Virus record (IMG/VR): IMGVR_UViG_3300028393_000001
Span: 1-64,000 of that record
From: a virus
Direction: 5' to 3' (one strand)
Length of the DNA stretch: 64,000 bases
Shown here: positions 28,476 through 35,712 of the stretch, piece after piece
How the letters are laid out: the number at the start of each line of letters is the position of its first letter
How positions within the stretch are numbered: position 1 is the stretch's first letter
Translations under genes and position numbers: made by a program
Notes under the pieces: model-generated
The model's database searches: none
Told to the model about the DNA's origin: nothing
Seen by the model: only the letters and a program-made list of their open reading frames with translations

Positions 28476-29220
28476 CAGCTTCCTCTGTCCATGTAACTAT
28501 TTCCCAACGTCCATCGTAATGCTCAACTAGGGCAGTACACGACTCAACCCAGTCTCCATCATTCATGTACACTACACCATCAATCACTTTAATCTCTGCA
28601 TGATGTATATGACCACATATAACACCATCGTATCCACGTTTCTTGCAGTACTGAGCTAAGTTCTCCTCAAACTTGAAGATAAAGTCTACTGCACGCTTTA
28701 CTCTTGTTTTGAGATATTGACTAAGACTAAAGTACCCAAAACCAAAGCGACGACGTAACCAATTGTATTTTGAATTAAACGATAAAATAACATCATATGC
28801 TCTATCTCCTAAAAATGAAATCCACGGTGCTAAACGGGTAATCCCGTCGAATAAATCACCATGTGTTACTAAGTAGTGCTTACCATCAGCACCTATATGT
28901 TCTATTTGATTACAGATTTCCACTAAACCAAATGAGAACCCGTAGGGAATCATAGGTCTGAGGAACTCATCATGATTTCCAGCCACATATACGACACGAG
29001 TACCACGTTTAGCATGGCCTAGTACTCTACGGACTACATTAGTATGTGACTGCTTCCAACGCCACTTATTTTGTTGAATACGCCAGGCATCTATAATATC
29101 TCCTACTAGGTAGAGTGTGTCACAGGTGTTGTGCTTTAAGAAGTTGTTTAAGGCCTCTGCTTTACAATCACGTGTACCTAGGTGCACGTCTGATATAAAG
29201 ATCGAGCGGTAGGTGTTCAC
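28465..29220 (-). CDS. LpxH/YbbF-like calcineurin phosphoesterase
   Basis: 251 residues with the full metallophosphoesterase set: FISDVHLGTRD (D..H), LVGDIIDAWRI (GD..D), YVAGNHDEF (GNHD), THGDLFD and CGHIHHAEI (GH.H). The spacing and insert are those of UDP-2,3-diacylglucosamine pyrophosphatases of the lipid A pathway and their paralogues. The GTG start overlaps the upstream stop (GTGA). In a phage it may alter lipid A precursors or act on another nucleotide-sugar; its partner is the adjacent GT2. Confidence 0.85.
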   Translation of the reverse strand: MNTYRSIFISDVHLGTRDCKAEALNNFLKHNTCDTLYLVGDIIDAWRIQQNKWRWKQSHTNVVRRVLGHAKRGTRVVYVAGNHDEFLRPMIPYGFSFGLVEICNQIEHIGADGKHYLVTHGDLFDGITRLAPWISFLGDRAYDVILSFNSKYNWLRRRFGFGYFSLSQYLKTRVKRAVDFIFKFEENLAQYCKKRGYDGVICGHIHHAEIKVIDGVVYMNDGDWVESCTALVEHYDGRWEIVTWTEEADVK

Positions 29221-29711
29221 AGAGGTTTTGCCTCAATGTTAACTAGTTGTTGAATAAGTCGACCATATCTAGTACCATCGCCTCCCTGACCTTCATTAAT
29301 CTGCACATTTACCTGCGACTTGATCTGAGAGTTCTTTACTTTTTCCAACTCAATCTGTCGATCAAGTTGCTCCATTGTCATCTTATGAGATAGCTGTAGT
29401 AATTCAGCAATGTCTTTATTAGAACCTACGTCCGCTTCCTCTAATTCCTGAAACTTTTTCTTGATTAGGGCATCCATCGCGGAGCGCATCTTAAAACGGT
29501 TGTTAAACCCAACATCAAAGAATACTTGATCTATGTAAGCCTTAACATCTCTGCGAGCAAGGGTCGTGGAGACCATGTGTACTGGAATATCCAATATATT
29601 GGCAACTTCGAGAATATCTTGATTCTGAAGATAGCAGTTTGCAACTTCAAGAGACTCAGGTGAGATTTCAAGAACCTCAGACGGTGTAGTGGTTGGTAAG
29701 TTTTTCATCAT
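29217..29711 (-). CDS. Terminase small subunit (probable)
   Basis: 164 residues. First gene of the terminase operon. It contains a helix-turn-helix-like segment (LEVANILDIPVHMVSTTLARRDVKAYI, residues ~33-59), a helical middle (MDALIKKKFQELEEA) and a C-terminal tail rich in Gln/Lys, consistent with the oligomeric DNA-recognition subunit of phage terminases. AAGGA lies five bases before the ATG. The assignment rests on fold pattern and operon position. Confidence 0.72.
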   Translation of the reverse strand: MMKNLPTTTPSEVLEISPESLEVANCYLQNQDILEVANILDIPVHMVSTTLARRDVKAYIDQVFFDVGFNNRFKMRSAMDALIKKKFQELEEADVGSNKDIAELLQLSHKMTMEQLDRQIELEKVKNSQIKSQVNVQINEGQGGDGTRYGRLIQQLVNIEAKPL

Positions 29712-29727
29712 TTTGTTCCTTGCCCGG

Positions 29728-29757
29728 ATTATACCACCTTTTGGGGTTTAGGGTCAA
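29728..29757 (-). promoter_or_regulatory. Promoter for terminase operon
   Basis: Minus strand TTGACC (29757-29752), 18-bp spacer, TATAAT (29733-29728). The -35 is part of the recurring 10-mer TGACCCTAAA. Confidence 0.8.
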
Positions 29758-29769
29758 GTTGTAAAATTT

Positions 29770-30207
29770 TCATGGTCTAGCAAACTCTCCATGTAGTTCC
29801 ATTGCTTTAATATCATAAGCTTCTTTAGCTTGTTCCGGTGTATCAAATGTTCCTAAATGATACTCCTTACCTTTATGCTTTATACGCGCTTGAAATTTAT
29901 TTCTATGCGCTTTTACACCTTTAGGATATATTCCAAAACCTTTTGAATTAGCAGTGTTTTGTAAAGGTGTAGCAAGACGTAAATTTTCAATCCTGTTATT
30001 ACATCTATTACCGTCTATATGATCAATTACATACCCGTCAGGTATCTTACCTTTTAACATTTCCCATATTATTCTATGTACTCGATAAGTTTTATGATTT
30101 ATGTGTGCTTGTATATATCCATGCATATCAACATATCCATAAACATGATTAGTACCTTTTTTTAATAGTAATCCATCATCATATTCGCATATATCATTAA
30201 AATTCAT
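29770..30207 (-). CDS. HNH homing endonuclease with AP2 domain
   Basis: 145 residues. The N-terminal segment (YGYVDMHGYIQAHINHKTYRVHRIIWEML) leads to the HNH core VIDHIDGNRCNNRIENLRLAT (residues ~61-81). The C-terminal AP2-like DNA-binding domain is KGVKAHRNKFQARIKHKG...LGTFDTPEQAKEAYDIKA. This architecture is that of free-standing phage homing endonucleases. It has its own consensus promoter and AGGAGATACT ribosome site, so it looks like an independent mobile insertion next to the terminase operon. Confidence 0.9.
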   Translation of the reverse strand: MNFNDICEYDDGLLLKKGTNHVYGYVDMHGYIQAHINHKTYRVHRIIWEMLKGKIPDGYVIDHIDGNRCNNRIENLRLATPLQNTANSKGFGIYPKGVKAHRNKFQARIKHKGKEYHLGTFDTPEQAKEAYDIKAMELHGEFARP

Positions 30208-30228
30208 AGTATCTCCTAAGTTTTATCA

Positions 30229-30257
30229 ATTATATCATGTAAGGTGGGCCACGTCAA
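30229..30257 (-). promoter_or_regulatory. Sigma70-type promoter for homing endonuclease
   Basis: Minus strand TTGACG (30257-30252), 17-bp spacer, TATAAT (30234-30229), about 20 bases before the ATG. The 30,258-30,480 stretch upstream holds no gene I can support. Confidence 0.82.
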
Positions 30258-30550
30258 TGTGTAAATTTCAAATGGTGATTGGCACCGAAAAGCTGGGTCA
30301 AAAATTTTAAATGTATCGTCTGCGATAGGGCCCCACACATAGTTGCCAAAATGGAGTCTAATAACCCCCCTATAAGCATACCCACCCTGGCAATGGTCAC
30401 CAAAACTGTAAATGTAGCATATTAACAACGCTTTGTAAAGTTATGTAAAGATGCCCTGGGATGTGTCGCGCGACCATAATTCATGTATAATAAACACATA
30501 GACAGCAAAGATAGACAGTAAGTAACAACCTAACCAAAAAGGAAATCATT

Positions 30551-30916
30551 ATGGCCCGCACTACTACCCGCTCTCCCTTAGCACAATTCATGGCTACATC
30601 CCTAAAGCGCGCACGTTCACGCGATAAAATGGCTGGCCGTGACTCTGACGCTCGCGTTACTGTAGATTATCTCTGCGGTTTGTACTATGGCCAAAATGGT
30701 AATTGTTTCCATACTGGTGAGACTATGACCTTGGAGCGTGGCCTAGAAGATGGCGCGGTATGCCCTACACTATGCACATTCGACCGCATCGATAATGCTA
30801 AAGGTTATGAAATTGGTAACATTGTTCTAGCGTGTGATGGTATTAATCGTATGCGTTCGGATATGCCCTTAAAACAATTCCGCGCACTATGCAAGCGCAT
30901 AGGTGCAATGGTATAA
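30551..30916 (+). CDS. HNH/endonuclease VII-like nuclease
   Basis: 121 residues. LYYGQNGNCFHTGETM...CPTLCTFDRIDNAKGYEIGNIVLACDGINRMRSD carries the Asp-Arg-Ile-Asn/Asp-x-x-x-Gly-Tyr-x-x-x-N motif of recombination endonuclease VII-like HNH proteins. The zinc ligands are reduced compared with T4 gp49 (Cys and His partly replaced). First gene of the plus-strand region; a TATAAT lies at 30,486-30,491 and AAGGAAATCATT precedes the ATG. Followed by its own terminator. Could be a Holliday-junction nuclease or a homing nuclease. Confidence 0.7.
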   Translation: MARTTTRSPLAQFMATSLKRARSRDKMAGRDSDARVTVDYLCGLYYGQNGNCFHTGETMTLERGLEDGAVCPTLCTFDRIDNAKGYEIGNIVLACDGINRMRSDMPLKQFRALCKRIGAMV

Positions 30917-30945
30917 TGAAAAGGGGAAACCCTTTTCATATTTAA
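30917..30945 (+). terminator. Rho-independent terminator
   Basis: GAAAAGGG gaaa CCCTTTTC followed by ATATTT, directly after the nuclease stop. Confidence 0.75.
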
Positions 30946-30959
30946 TAGGATTACTTAAA

Positions 30960-31082
30960 ATGAAACAATCATACACTACTAAACAAATTGCAGAATTTGC
31001 ACAATTTTGCAAACGTCACGGGATTACATTTAATAACCTTATTGAATATAATTCTGCAATAGAACAATATTACTATGGTTGA
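30960..31082 (+). CDS. Small protein, 40 aa
   Basis: ATG at 30960, starts MKQSYTTKQIAEFAQFCKRH and ends IEQYYYG. AGGA lies 9 bases upstream. The peptide looks like a single helical hairpin. The stop falls just before a tandem repeat array. Function unknown. Confidence 0.5.
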   Translation: MKQSYTTKQIAEFAQFCKRHGITFNNLIEYNSAIEQYYYG

Positions 31083-31086
31083 TATG

Positions 31087-31176
31087 ATTGCCACAATGCA
31101 TACTATTGCCACAATGCATACTATTGCCACAATGCATACTATTGCCACAATGCATACTATTGCCACAATGCATATT
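31087..31176. repeat. 18-bp tandem repeat, five copies (iteron-like)
   Basis: Unit ATTGCCACAATGCATACT at 31087, 31105, 31123 and 31141; the fifth copy at 31159 differs slightly, and a decayed sixth starts at 31177. Each unit contains the palindrome ATGCAT. The array is AT-rich, near the change of strand direction, and codes for nothing convincing. Confidence 0.9.
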
Positions 31177-31283
31177 ATTGCCACATCGACAATAGTTAGC
31201 ATAATGCATATAGTTACTATACTAAGTACGATTGTTAATTTGCGCCTAGTACCTATATGATTTTCTAGCGCAAAACCTTACTG

Positions 31284-31312
31284 TTGACAGGGTTATTGGT
31301 GTGTGTTATAAT
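31284..31312 (+). promoter_or_regulatory. Consensus sigma70 promoter
   Basis: TTGACA, 17-bp spacer, TATAAT; drives the three-gene unit at 31,334-31,955. Confidence 0.9.
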
Positions 31313-31333
31313 TAAGACTTAGAAGGATACAAT

Positions 31334-31534
31334 ATGATAACACTTAAAGAATTACAGACAGAATTGTGGGATTACTACAAAGACGTTCACGGCGTAAGGC
31401 CAAGGCATTGGACAGATGACCAATGGAATAGTATCCTTTTCTTAAAGGATCAATGCGCTACACTTGACGACATTGTTAGCAATATGTCTGAAGAACAACG
31501 CAAGGCCGAAGGCTGGACTAGGCAGGACGTATGA
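31334..31534 (+). CDS. Small phage protein, 66 aa
   Basis: MITLKELQTELWDYYKDVHGVRPRHW and DDIVSNMSEEQRKAEGW are a pattern I know from many phage hypotheticals without function. Ribosome site AGAAGGATACAAT. The stop overlaps the next ATG (ATGA). Confidence 0.75.
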   Translation: MITLKELQTELWDYYKDVHGVRPRHWTDDQWNSILFLKDQCATLDDIVSNMSEEQRKAEGWTRQDV

Positions 31535-31629
31535 CTGAAACAATTATAATTGCCTTTATGGCAGGTATCCTTGCCTGCCTGTTTATCAAGATATGCATAT
31601 TAATACTCTATAAGGTTATACTAGAATGA
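31531..31629 (+). CDS. Small membrane peptide, 32 aa
   Basis: ATG at 31531 overlaps the upstream stop and its own stop overlaps the next ATG, both as ATGA. Almost the whole peptide is one hydrophobic helix (IIIAFMAGILACLFIKICIL). Function unknown. Confidence 0.65.
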   Translation: MTETIIIAFMAGILACLFIKICILILYKVILE

Positions 31630-31955
31630 TTCACCTATTTGATTATGCTAACTACTTAGGCATCACAAAGCCTATCGTTATCAAAATTAATACAAGATCT
31701 CATAAGCATTGGGAGGGCTCATACTTACCTAAGTATAACGCAAAGGGTAAGCTGATCGAGCATCGCATTACTATATGGCTAGATGGTATGAATCGCGACT
31801 TTGATACTGTACTAGCCCATGAGCTTATCCATGCTTATCATGAGGAAAATGGTATCCAGGAATGGCATGGTAAACAATTCAAGAAAGCTGCCAAATTGAT
31901 GACTGAAAATTTCACCTGGTTAGAGGGTGTTTACCGAAAGGGTATTGATACCTAA
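31626..31955 (+). CDS. SprT-like zinc metallopeptidase A
   Basis: 109 residues. The HExxH motif is in LAHELIHAYHEENGIQEWHGKQF (residues ~64-86) with the third His in WHGKQF, as in SprT/Spartan-like proteins. It lacks a C-terminal zinc ribbon. SprT-like proteins degrade proteins crosslinked to DNA in cells; in a phage the target is unknown. Translationally coupled to the membrane peptide before it. Confidence 0.8.
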   Translation: MIHLFDYANYLGITKPIVIKINTRSHKHWEGSYLPKYNAKGKLIEHRITIWLDGMNRDFDTVLAHELIHAYHEENGIQEWHGKQFKKAAKLMTENFTWLEGVYRKGIDT

Positions 31956-32073
31956 AATGATAATGGTCGTCAAGACCATTATGGTCGCTTCAAGCGACCA
32001 CTTACCAGCCCCCATACCCACCATGTAGCAACCTGGCAAAGGTTGCCATTTTGGTAAGGGTTGAGGCGCCAAA

Positions 32074-32102
32074 ATTATACCCCTATCCTGGCCCTTTGTC
32101 AA
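32074..32102 (-). promoter_or_regulatory. Antisense promoter module copy 1
   Basis: Minus strand TTGACA (32102-32097), 17-bp spacer with GGCCAGG, TATAAT (32079-32074), then TTTTGGCGCC at the predicted start. No minus-strand gene follows; the transcript would run into the palindrome at 31,983. Confidence 0.8.
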
Positions 32103-32169
32103 GCGATTTATTAATAACCTATTTTTTGTAGGGTTGTTTTATCTGCTGATTCTAGGCTATAATAAACCC

Positions 32170-32343
32170 ATGACAACGACAAACCCCCAACCCTTAAATG
32201 ATATCGAATTAGGCAATGATTTTTTTGCCATCGTGGGTGTACCCTGCGAACAACAACGCGCTCCAATGGATGCTGAAACAGCGGCGCGTGATGCTATAAT
32301 GCGTAGGCATTATGCAGAATCTTATGGCGATATTTGTAATTGA
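32170..32343 (+). CDS. Small hypothetical protein, 57 aa, probably leaderless
   Basis: Starts MTTTNPQPLNDIELGNDFFA; acidic, with AARDAIMRRHYAESYGD at the end. TATAAT at 32158-32163 (with TTGTTT 18 bp upstream) is only 6 bases before the ATG, and there is no ribosome site, so the mRNA would begin at the start codon. Confidence 0.65.
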   Translation: MTTTNPQPLNDIELGNDFFAIVGVPCEQQRAPMDAETAARDAIMRRHYAESYGDICN

Positions 32344-32355
32344 AAGGACTTTATC

Positions 32356-32451
32356 ATGTATATATTAAATATCATTTTGTCAATCATTGTCGGCCTGGCA
32401 GTTGTTGGCTTTGTTATGTATGTTCAAAAAATTGATGGAGAATGGCTATGA
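32356..32451 (+). CDS. Small membrane peptide, 31 aa
   Basis: ATG 32356 after GAAAGGACTTTATC; one hydrophobic helix (YILNIILSIIVGLAVVGFVM) and a short polar tail. The stop overlaps the next ATG (ATGA at 32448). Confidence 0.65.
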   Translation: MYILNIILSIIVGLAVVGFVMYVQKIDGEWL

Positions 32452-32675
32452 TTTTATCTTTTATGGAATTGGCAATTGATTCTAGACAATTCAATGGTCG
32501 AAGCTCTCAAATGGCGCGCGCGCTGGTAATTAATAAGGCTTGTGATTATATCATGCACTACCTATACCCTCACAAGCATGAAGAAAATGTCGTACCCCAT
32601 GCCGATTTGGCAATTGTTAATTTTGTGACTGGTACTGTTGAATTACCCGTTACGCTTCACCCTGAGTATCATTAA
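32448..32675 (+). CDS. Hypothetical protein, 75 aa
   Basis: The start is placed at 32448, not the earlier in-frame ATG at 32442, because GGAG sits 8 bases upstream and the ATG overlaps the previous stop. Contains MARALVINKACDYIMHYLYPHKHEE. No family recognised. Confidence 0.65.
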   Translation: MILSFMELAIDSRQFNGRSSQMARALVINKACDYIMHYLYPHKHEENVVPHADLAIVNFVTGTVELPVTLHPEYH

Positions 32676-32676
32676 A

Positions 32677-32784
32677 ATGAAACTGAAAAAGATTTCTAAA
32701 AAGACAATTGAAAAATTCCAGAAAAAATTACAAGAAAAAATCAGGGGACGCGAAAAAAATCGCCAACAACACGAAAAAATGTGA
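32677..32784 (+). CDS. Lys-rich basic peptide, 35 aa
   Basis: ATG 32677, one base after the preceding stop. Composition is roughly 40% Lys/Arg (MKLKKISKKTIEKFQKKLQE). It may bind nucleic acid, or be a chance ORF. A TATAAT at 32785 directly follows it. Confidence 0.45.
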   Translation: MKLKKISKKTIEKFQKKLQEKIRGREKNRQQHEKM

Positions 32785-32816
32785 TATAATTTAATTTTAC
32801 TTGAAAGGCCTTTATT

Positions 32817-33200
32817 ATGACTATCCTATCCTTCACCTCTGCCAATGGCGGCGTTTCCCATGTTGTCAAGGCAACTACTGCCAAGGCAGTAAATTACACC
32901 CCCGAACAAACCGCCAAAATGGTTAGCGAATATCAATCGGGCAATACTGTTGAATCAATTGCCGAATCCCTTGGCAAAACTGTTCGTTCTGTTGTTGCTA
33001 AACTGTCCCGCGAAGGCGTATATCAGGCTAAAACCTACGTTAGCAAATCGGGCGAACCCGTTGCCAAAAAGGACATGGTTGCCGACGCTATTGGTAATGT
33101 TCTCGGTTTGACCGAAGCAGAAACCGAATCGCTTACCAAAGCGAATAAGACTGCGCTTTCGAAAATCTTTGCTGCTTTGGCAAATAGCAAACCCGTTTAA
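32817..33200 (+). CDS. HTH paralogue family, member 1
   Basis: 127 residues. The core is VNYTPEQTAKMVSEYQSG, VESIAESLGKTVRSVVAKLS (helix-turn-helix, residues ~45-65), REGVYQAKTY, then a C-terminal helical part ending LTEAETESLTKANKTALSKI. Four relatives lie at 36597, 37382, 38863 and 54996. The fold suggests a small DNA- or RNA-binding protein. Ribosome site GAAAGG; own terminator follows. The N-terminus here is about 20 residues longer than in the others. Confidence 0.8.
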   Translation: MTILSFTSANGGVSHVVKATTAKAVNYTPEQTAKMVSEYQSGNTVESIAESLGKTVRSVVAKLSREGVYQAKTYVSKSGEPVAKKDMVADAIGNVLGLTEAETESLTKANKTALSKIFAALANSKPV

Positions 33201-33206
33201 GGTTTG

Positions 33207-33241
33207 GAAACCCTGGTCAATTTGACCAGGGTTTCTTTTTT
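33207..33241 (+). terminator. Strong Rho-independent terminator
   Basis: GAAACCCTGGTCAA / TTGACCAGGGTTTC, perfect stem followed by six T. Confidence 0.92.
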
Positions 33242-33298
33242 GGTATATGGTCGCTTCAAGCGACCATTACTATTTTGGTAAGCATTGGGGCGCCAAAA

Positions 33299-33327
33299 AT
33301 TATACCACAAAAACCTGGCTGTGTCAA
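33299..33327 (-). promoter_or_regulatory. Antisense promoter module copy 2
   Basis: Minus strand TTGACA (33327-33322), 17-bp spacer, TATAAT (33304-33299), then TTTTTGGCGCC; the short transcript would read into the palindrome at 33,249. Confidence 0.8.
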
Positions 33328-33383
33328 CTTATTTATTAATAACCTACTTTTTGTAGGGTCATTATATATGGTAGAATTTACCC

Positions 33384-33740
33384 ATGAAAACGCTACAACA
33401 CAAAATTGATTTTGTTACCAATGGCATTTGGCTTGCGCTAATGGAATCATATCCAAAATTGATACGATTCGATGCTCCAAAAATTGTGCTATGTAATCGG
33501 CTTACCCGCACGGCAGGCAAAAATTATCAGGAAGAAAATCGTATTCATTTAGGCAATAAATTCTTCGCTAATAATCATAAAGCTATGATGCTGGAAATTT
33601 TGCCGCATGAAATAGCGCATCAGGCCGATTTTAATTTATTCGGCGTATATGAAAAACATGGTGGGCATGGCCCTAATTGGTGTGAAATCATGGTAAAATT
33701 AGGCTTACCCGCTAATCGTTATCACTCACTCACAATATGA
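33384..33740 (+). CDS. SprT-like zinc metallopeptidase B
   Basis: 118 residues. LPHEIAHQADFNLFGVYEKHGGHGPNWCEIMVKLGLPANRYH matches the SprT core: HExxH with the third ligand in HGPNW and a terminal His. Closer to classical SprT than the protein at 31,626, so the window has two unrelated-looking copies. TAGAAT at 33372-33377 is 6 bases before the ATG with no ribosome site, so it is probably leaderless. The next gene overlaps as ATGA. Confidence 0.8.
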   Translation: MKTLQHKIDFVTNGIWLALMESYPKLIRFDAPKIVLCNRLTRTAGKNYQEENRIHLGNKFFANNHKAMMLEILPHEIAHQADFNLFGVYEKHGGHGPNWCEIMVKLGLPANRYHSLTI

Positions 33741-33949
33741 TAAAAATCACTTCATGGCTTGGCACAATCGCTTCAATCATTGGGGCTTTTTTGGTAGCAT
33801 CGCAAATTGTATTCATTGGCTATTTGGCATTTATTGTCGGGTCGGCATCATGGTTGATTGTGGGTGTAGCGCGTAGGGATTCATCACTAATCGTTTTGAA
33901 TTTCGTTTTCTTTTTGGCTAACATATTGGGGATATATAATGCTTGGTAA
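33737..33949 (+). CDS. Small two- or three-helix membrane protein
   Basis: 70 residues with hydrophobic segments at ~7-25, 28-48 and 52-68 (WLGTIASIIGAFLVASQIVF). Coupled to the SprT-like gene by ATGA. Resembles small inner-membrane proteins; function unknown. Confidence 0.7.
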   Translation: MIKITSWLGTIASIIGAFLVASQIVFIGYLAFIVGSASWLIVGVARRDSSLIVLNFVFFLANILGIYNAW

Positions 33950-34070
33950 AATTTTGGTAACTATTTTCTTTCCTGTAATTGCCCTCTTAGATTGGACAAT
34001 TTCAAATTATCCGCTTCGCGACTTCTGGAAAAATAACCGTGAAGCATACCTAGATTTTATGAAAGATTAA
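33939..34070 (+). CDS. Small membrane-anchored protein, 43 aa
   Basis: ATG 33939 overlaps the end of the preceding gene. N-terminal helix ILVTIFFPVIALLDW, then a charged tail LRDFWKNNREAYLDFMKD. Followed by a terminator. Confidence 0.6.
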   Translation: MLGKILVTIFFPVIALLDWTISNYPLRDFWKNNREAYLDFMKD

Positions 34071-34098
34071 TCAAAAAGGCAACTATTGCCTTTTTGAA
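34071..34098 (+). terminator. Rho-independent terminator
   Basis: TCAAAAAGGCAA ctat TTGCCTTTTTGA; ends the SprT-like B unit. Confidence 0.85.
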
Positions 34099-34214
34099 GG
34101 CACCAAAAATGGTCGCTTCAAGCGACCATTATCATTTTGACTACTATCGCCTGGGGCTGGTCAATAGAAAAATTCAATCGCAAAACCTGGCCGTGTTCAT
34201 GCTATAATTCGCCT

Positions 34215-34688
34215 ATGAAAAACATTATCATATTTGACCTAGACGAAACTGTCATAAATTCGTCACATCGCACACCTAATAACCCTGATGGCACTCTAAA
34301 TTTAGATGCCTATATTCGGTTACATAATCCCGAAAATGTCGCAAAAGATACATTATTGCCAATTGCACAATTAATGCGTGCTCGGTATGCAATGGGCGAT
34401 TATATCATTGTTTTGACTGCTCGCGATATGAAACCATGCGATTATCAATTCTTAAATGATTACAATTTGCCTTATCATAAAATAATGTCGCGTGACCAAG
34501 CAACGGCAAAGCATTACAAAATGAAAGACGGCGAATATAAAATGCGCTGGATTAAACCATTCTTAAATTTAAAACAATTTGCAGGTCGGCAAGTTGTTAT
34601 GTTCGATGATGCTAAACCCGTAAAATCAGCACTCAGAAAATTATTTCCTGTTTTATGTGCTCACAAAGTAAATGCACGTTTTGCGTGA
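34215..34688 (+). CDS. HAD-family phosphatase, probably leaderless
   Basis: 157 residues from ATG 34215. Motif I IIIFDLDETVINS (Asp8 nucleophile, Asp10), motif II VLTARDM, and the acidic motif VVMFDDAKP make this a HAD-type hydrolase of the small, capless kind (5'-nucleotidase or polynucleotide phosphatase-like). TATAAT at 34203-34208 is 6 bases before the ATG and there is no ribosome site. An upstream in-frame ATG at 34137 is rejected because it lies before this promoter. Confidence 0.82.
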   Translation: MKNIIIFDLDETVINSSHRTPNNPDGTLNLDAYIRLHNPENVAKDTLLPIAQLMRARYAMGDYIIVLTARDMKPCDYQFLNDYNLPYHKIMSRDQATAKHYKMKDGEYKMRWIKPFLNLKQFAGRQVVMFDDAKPVKSALRKLFPVLCAHKVNARFA

Positions 34689-34721
34689 TATAATAACTCT
34701 CTTATTAACTGAAAGCATATA

Positions 34722-35420
34722 ATGGCCAAAAAACAATTTTTCGCGATTCTCGACACCGAGACTACAATTTCGGATACTGTTGCCGATTTTGCAATTATTA
34801 TCGTTGACCGCGAAGGCAAAATTCACAATCAATGCGCGGTACTGGTTGCTGGTCATTATGGCAATCATGAGTTATTCCATGATAAAAATGCAAATGATAT
34901 TTGGGGGTACGCTGGTTTAGAAAAACGTAAAGCAAATTATGCGACAATGCTAGAATCGGGCAATCGTATGCTTGCTTCAACTAATGCTATCAATAAATGG
35001 ATTAATCAAGCAATTGGCAAGTATAACCCCTCATTGACTGCTTACAATTTGGCATTCGATTTGGCAAAATGTGCCAATACTGATATTGATTTATCAGGCT
35101 TTACTTCCAAATTTTGCCTATGGCAAGCGGCGGTAGGTAATATCTGCAATAAAAAAGCATTCAAGCAATTTGCCCTCGATAATCACGCATTTAATAATGC
35201 GACTAAACTAGGCAATATGACATTCAAAACCAATGCCGAGATTGTATGCGGTTTTATTAATAATAATTTCATTGAGGAACCACACACCGCCTTAGAAGAT
35301 GCCCGCGATTTTGAACTGCCTATTTTGACTACAGTTATCAAAAAACGCAATTGGCGCGATAATATCACTGCTTACGCTTGGCAAGATTTTCAAGTAAAAA
35401 ATCACTTTACCGCAAAGTAA
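34722..35420 (+). CDS. DEDD-type 3'-5' exonuclease
   Basis: 232 residues. ILDTETT (Asp11, Glu13), SLTAYNLAFDLAKC (second Asp) and the C-terminal EPHTALEDARD (His and last Asp) form the DnaQ/RNase T exonuclease core (DEDDh). It could process RNA or DNA ends. Stand-alone phage DEDD exonucleases are common but usually sit in replication modules, whereas this one is among accessory units. TATAAT at 34689 with a weak -35; ribosome site GAAAG. Confidence 0.85.
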   Translation: MAKKQFFAILDTETTISDTVADFAIIIVDREGKIHNQCAVLVAGHYGNHELFHDKNANDIWGYAGLEKRKANYATMLESGNRMLASTNAINKWINQAIGKYNPSLTAYNLAFDLAKCANTDIDLSGFTSKFCLWQAAVGNICNKKAFKQFALDNHAFNNATKLGNMTFKTNAEIVCGFINNNFIEEPHTALEDARDFELPILTTVIKKRNWRDNITAYAWQDFQVKNHFTAK

Positions 35421-35596
35421 AACGGTATCCAATTTGGCGATGGTCGCCAGGTTGGATATGGTCGCTTGAAGCGACCACAATTTTAATCGGGTGTAATGGG
35501 GTAATTTTTCGGGTAATGGGGTAATAACTTTCATTATAGAATTGGCAATGGTCGCTTGAAGCGACCCTTATCATTTTGATAAGGGTCTGCGCCAAA

Positions 35597-35625
35597 ATTT
35601 TATCATAAGCCTGGCCTGGTGTCAA
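35597..35625 (-). promoter_or_regulatory. Antisense promoter module copy 3
   Basis: Minus strand TTGACA (35625-35620), 17-bp spacer with GGCCAGG, TAAAAT (35602-35597), then TTTGGCGC; reads toward palindromes at 35,550 and 35,460. Confidence 0.75.
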
Positions 35626-35659
35626 TAGGGATAAACCCTTATGTTGTATTTTTTCACAC

Positions 35660-35689
35660 TTGCCCATTGGTGGGGTTTTCTGCTATAAT
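35660..35689 (+). promoter_or_regulatory. Promoter for dioxygenase-like gene
   Basis: TTGCCC, 18-bp spacer, TATAAT at 35684-35689. Confidence 0.65.
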
Positions 35690-35712
35690 AAATTTTTAAA
35701 TGAAAGGCTATT

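Noticed and set aside
30216-30428. Minus-strand 70-aa frame upstream of the homing endonuclease
   Set aside because: Only a TTG start, no ribosome site, and the homing endonuclease promoter lies inside its 3' end. The peptide looks slightly protein-like, so it could be a remnant.
31087-31176. CRISPR array
   Set aside because: Repeats are directly tandem without spacers.
31075-31260. 61-aa frame with repeated IATMHT
   Set aside because: A by-product of the 18-bp tandem repeat (18 is divisible by three); no ribosome site.
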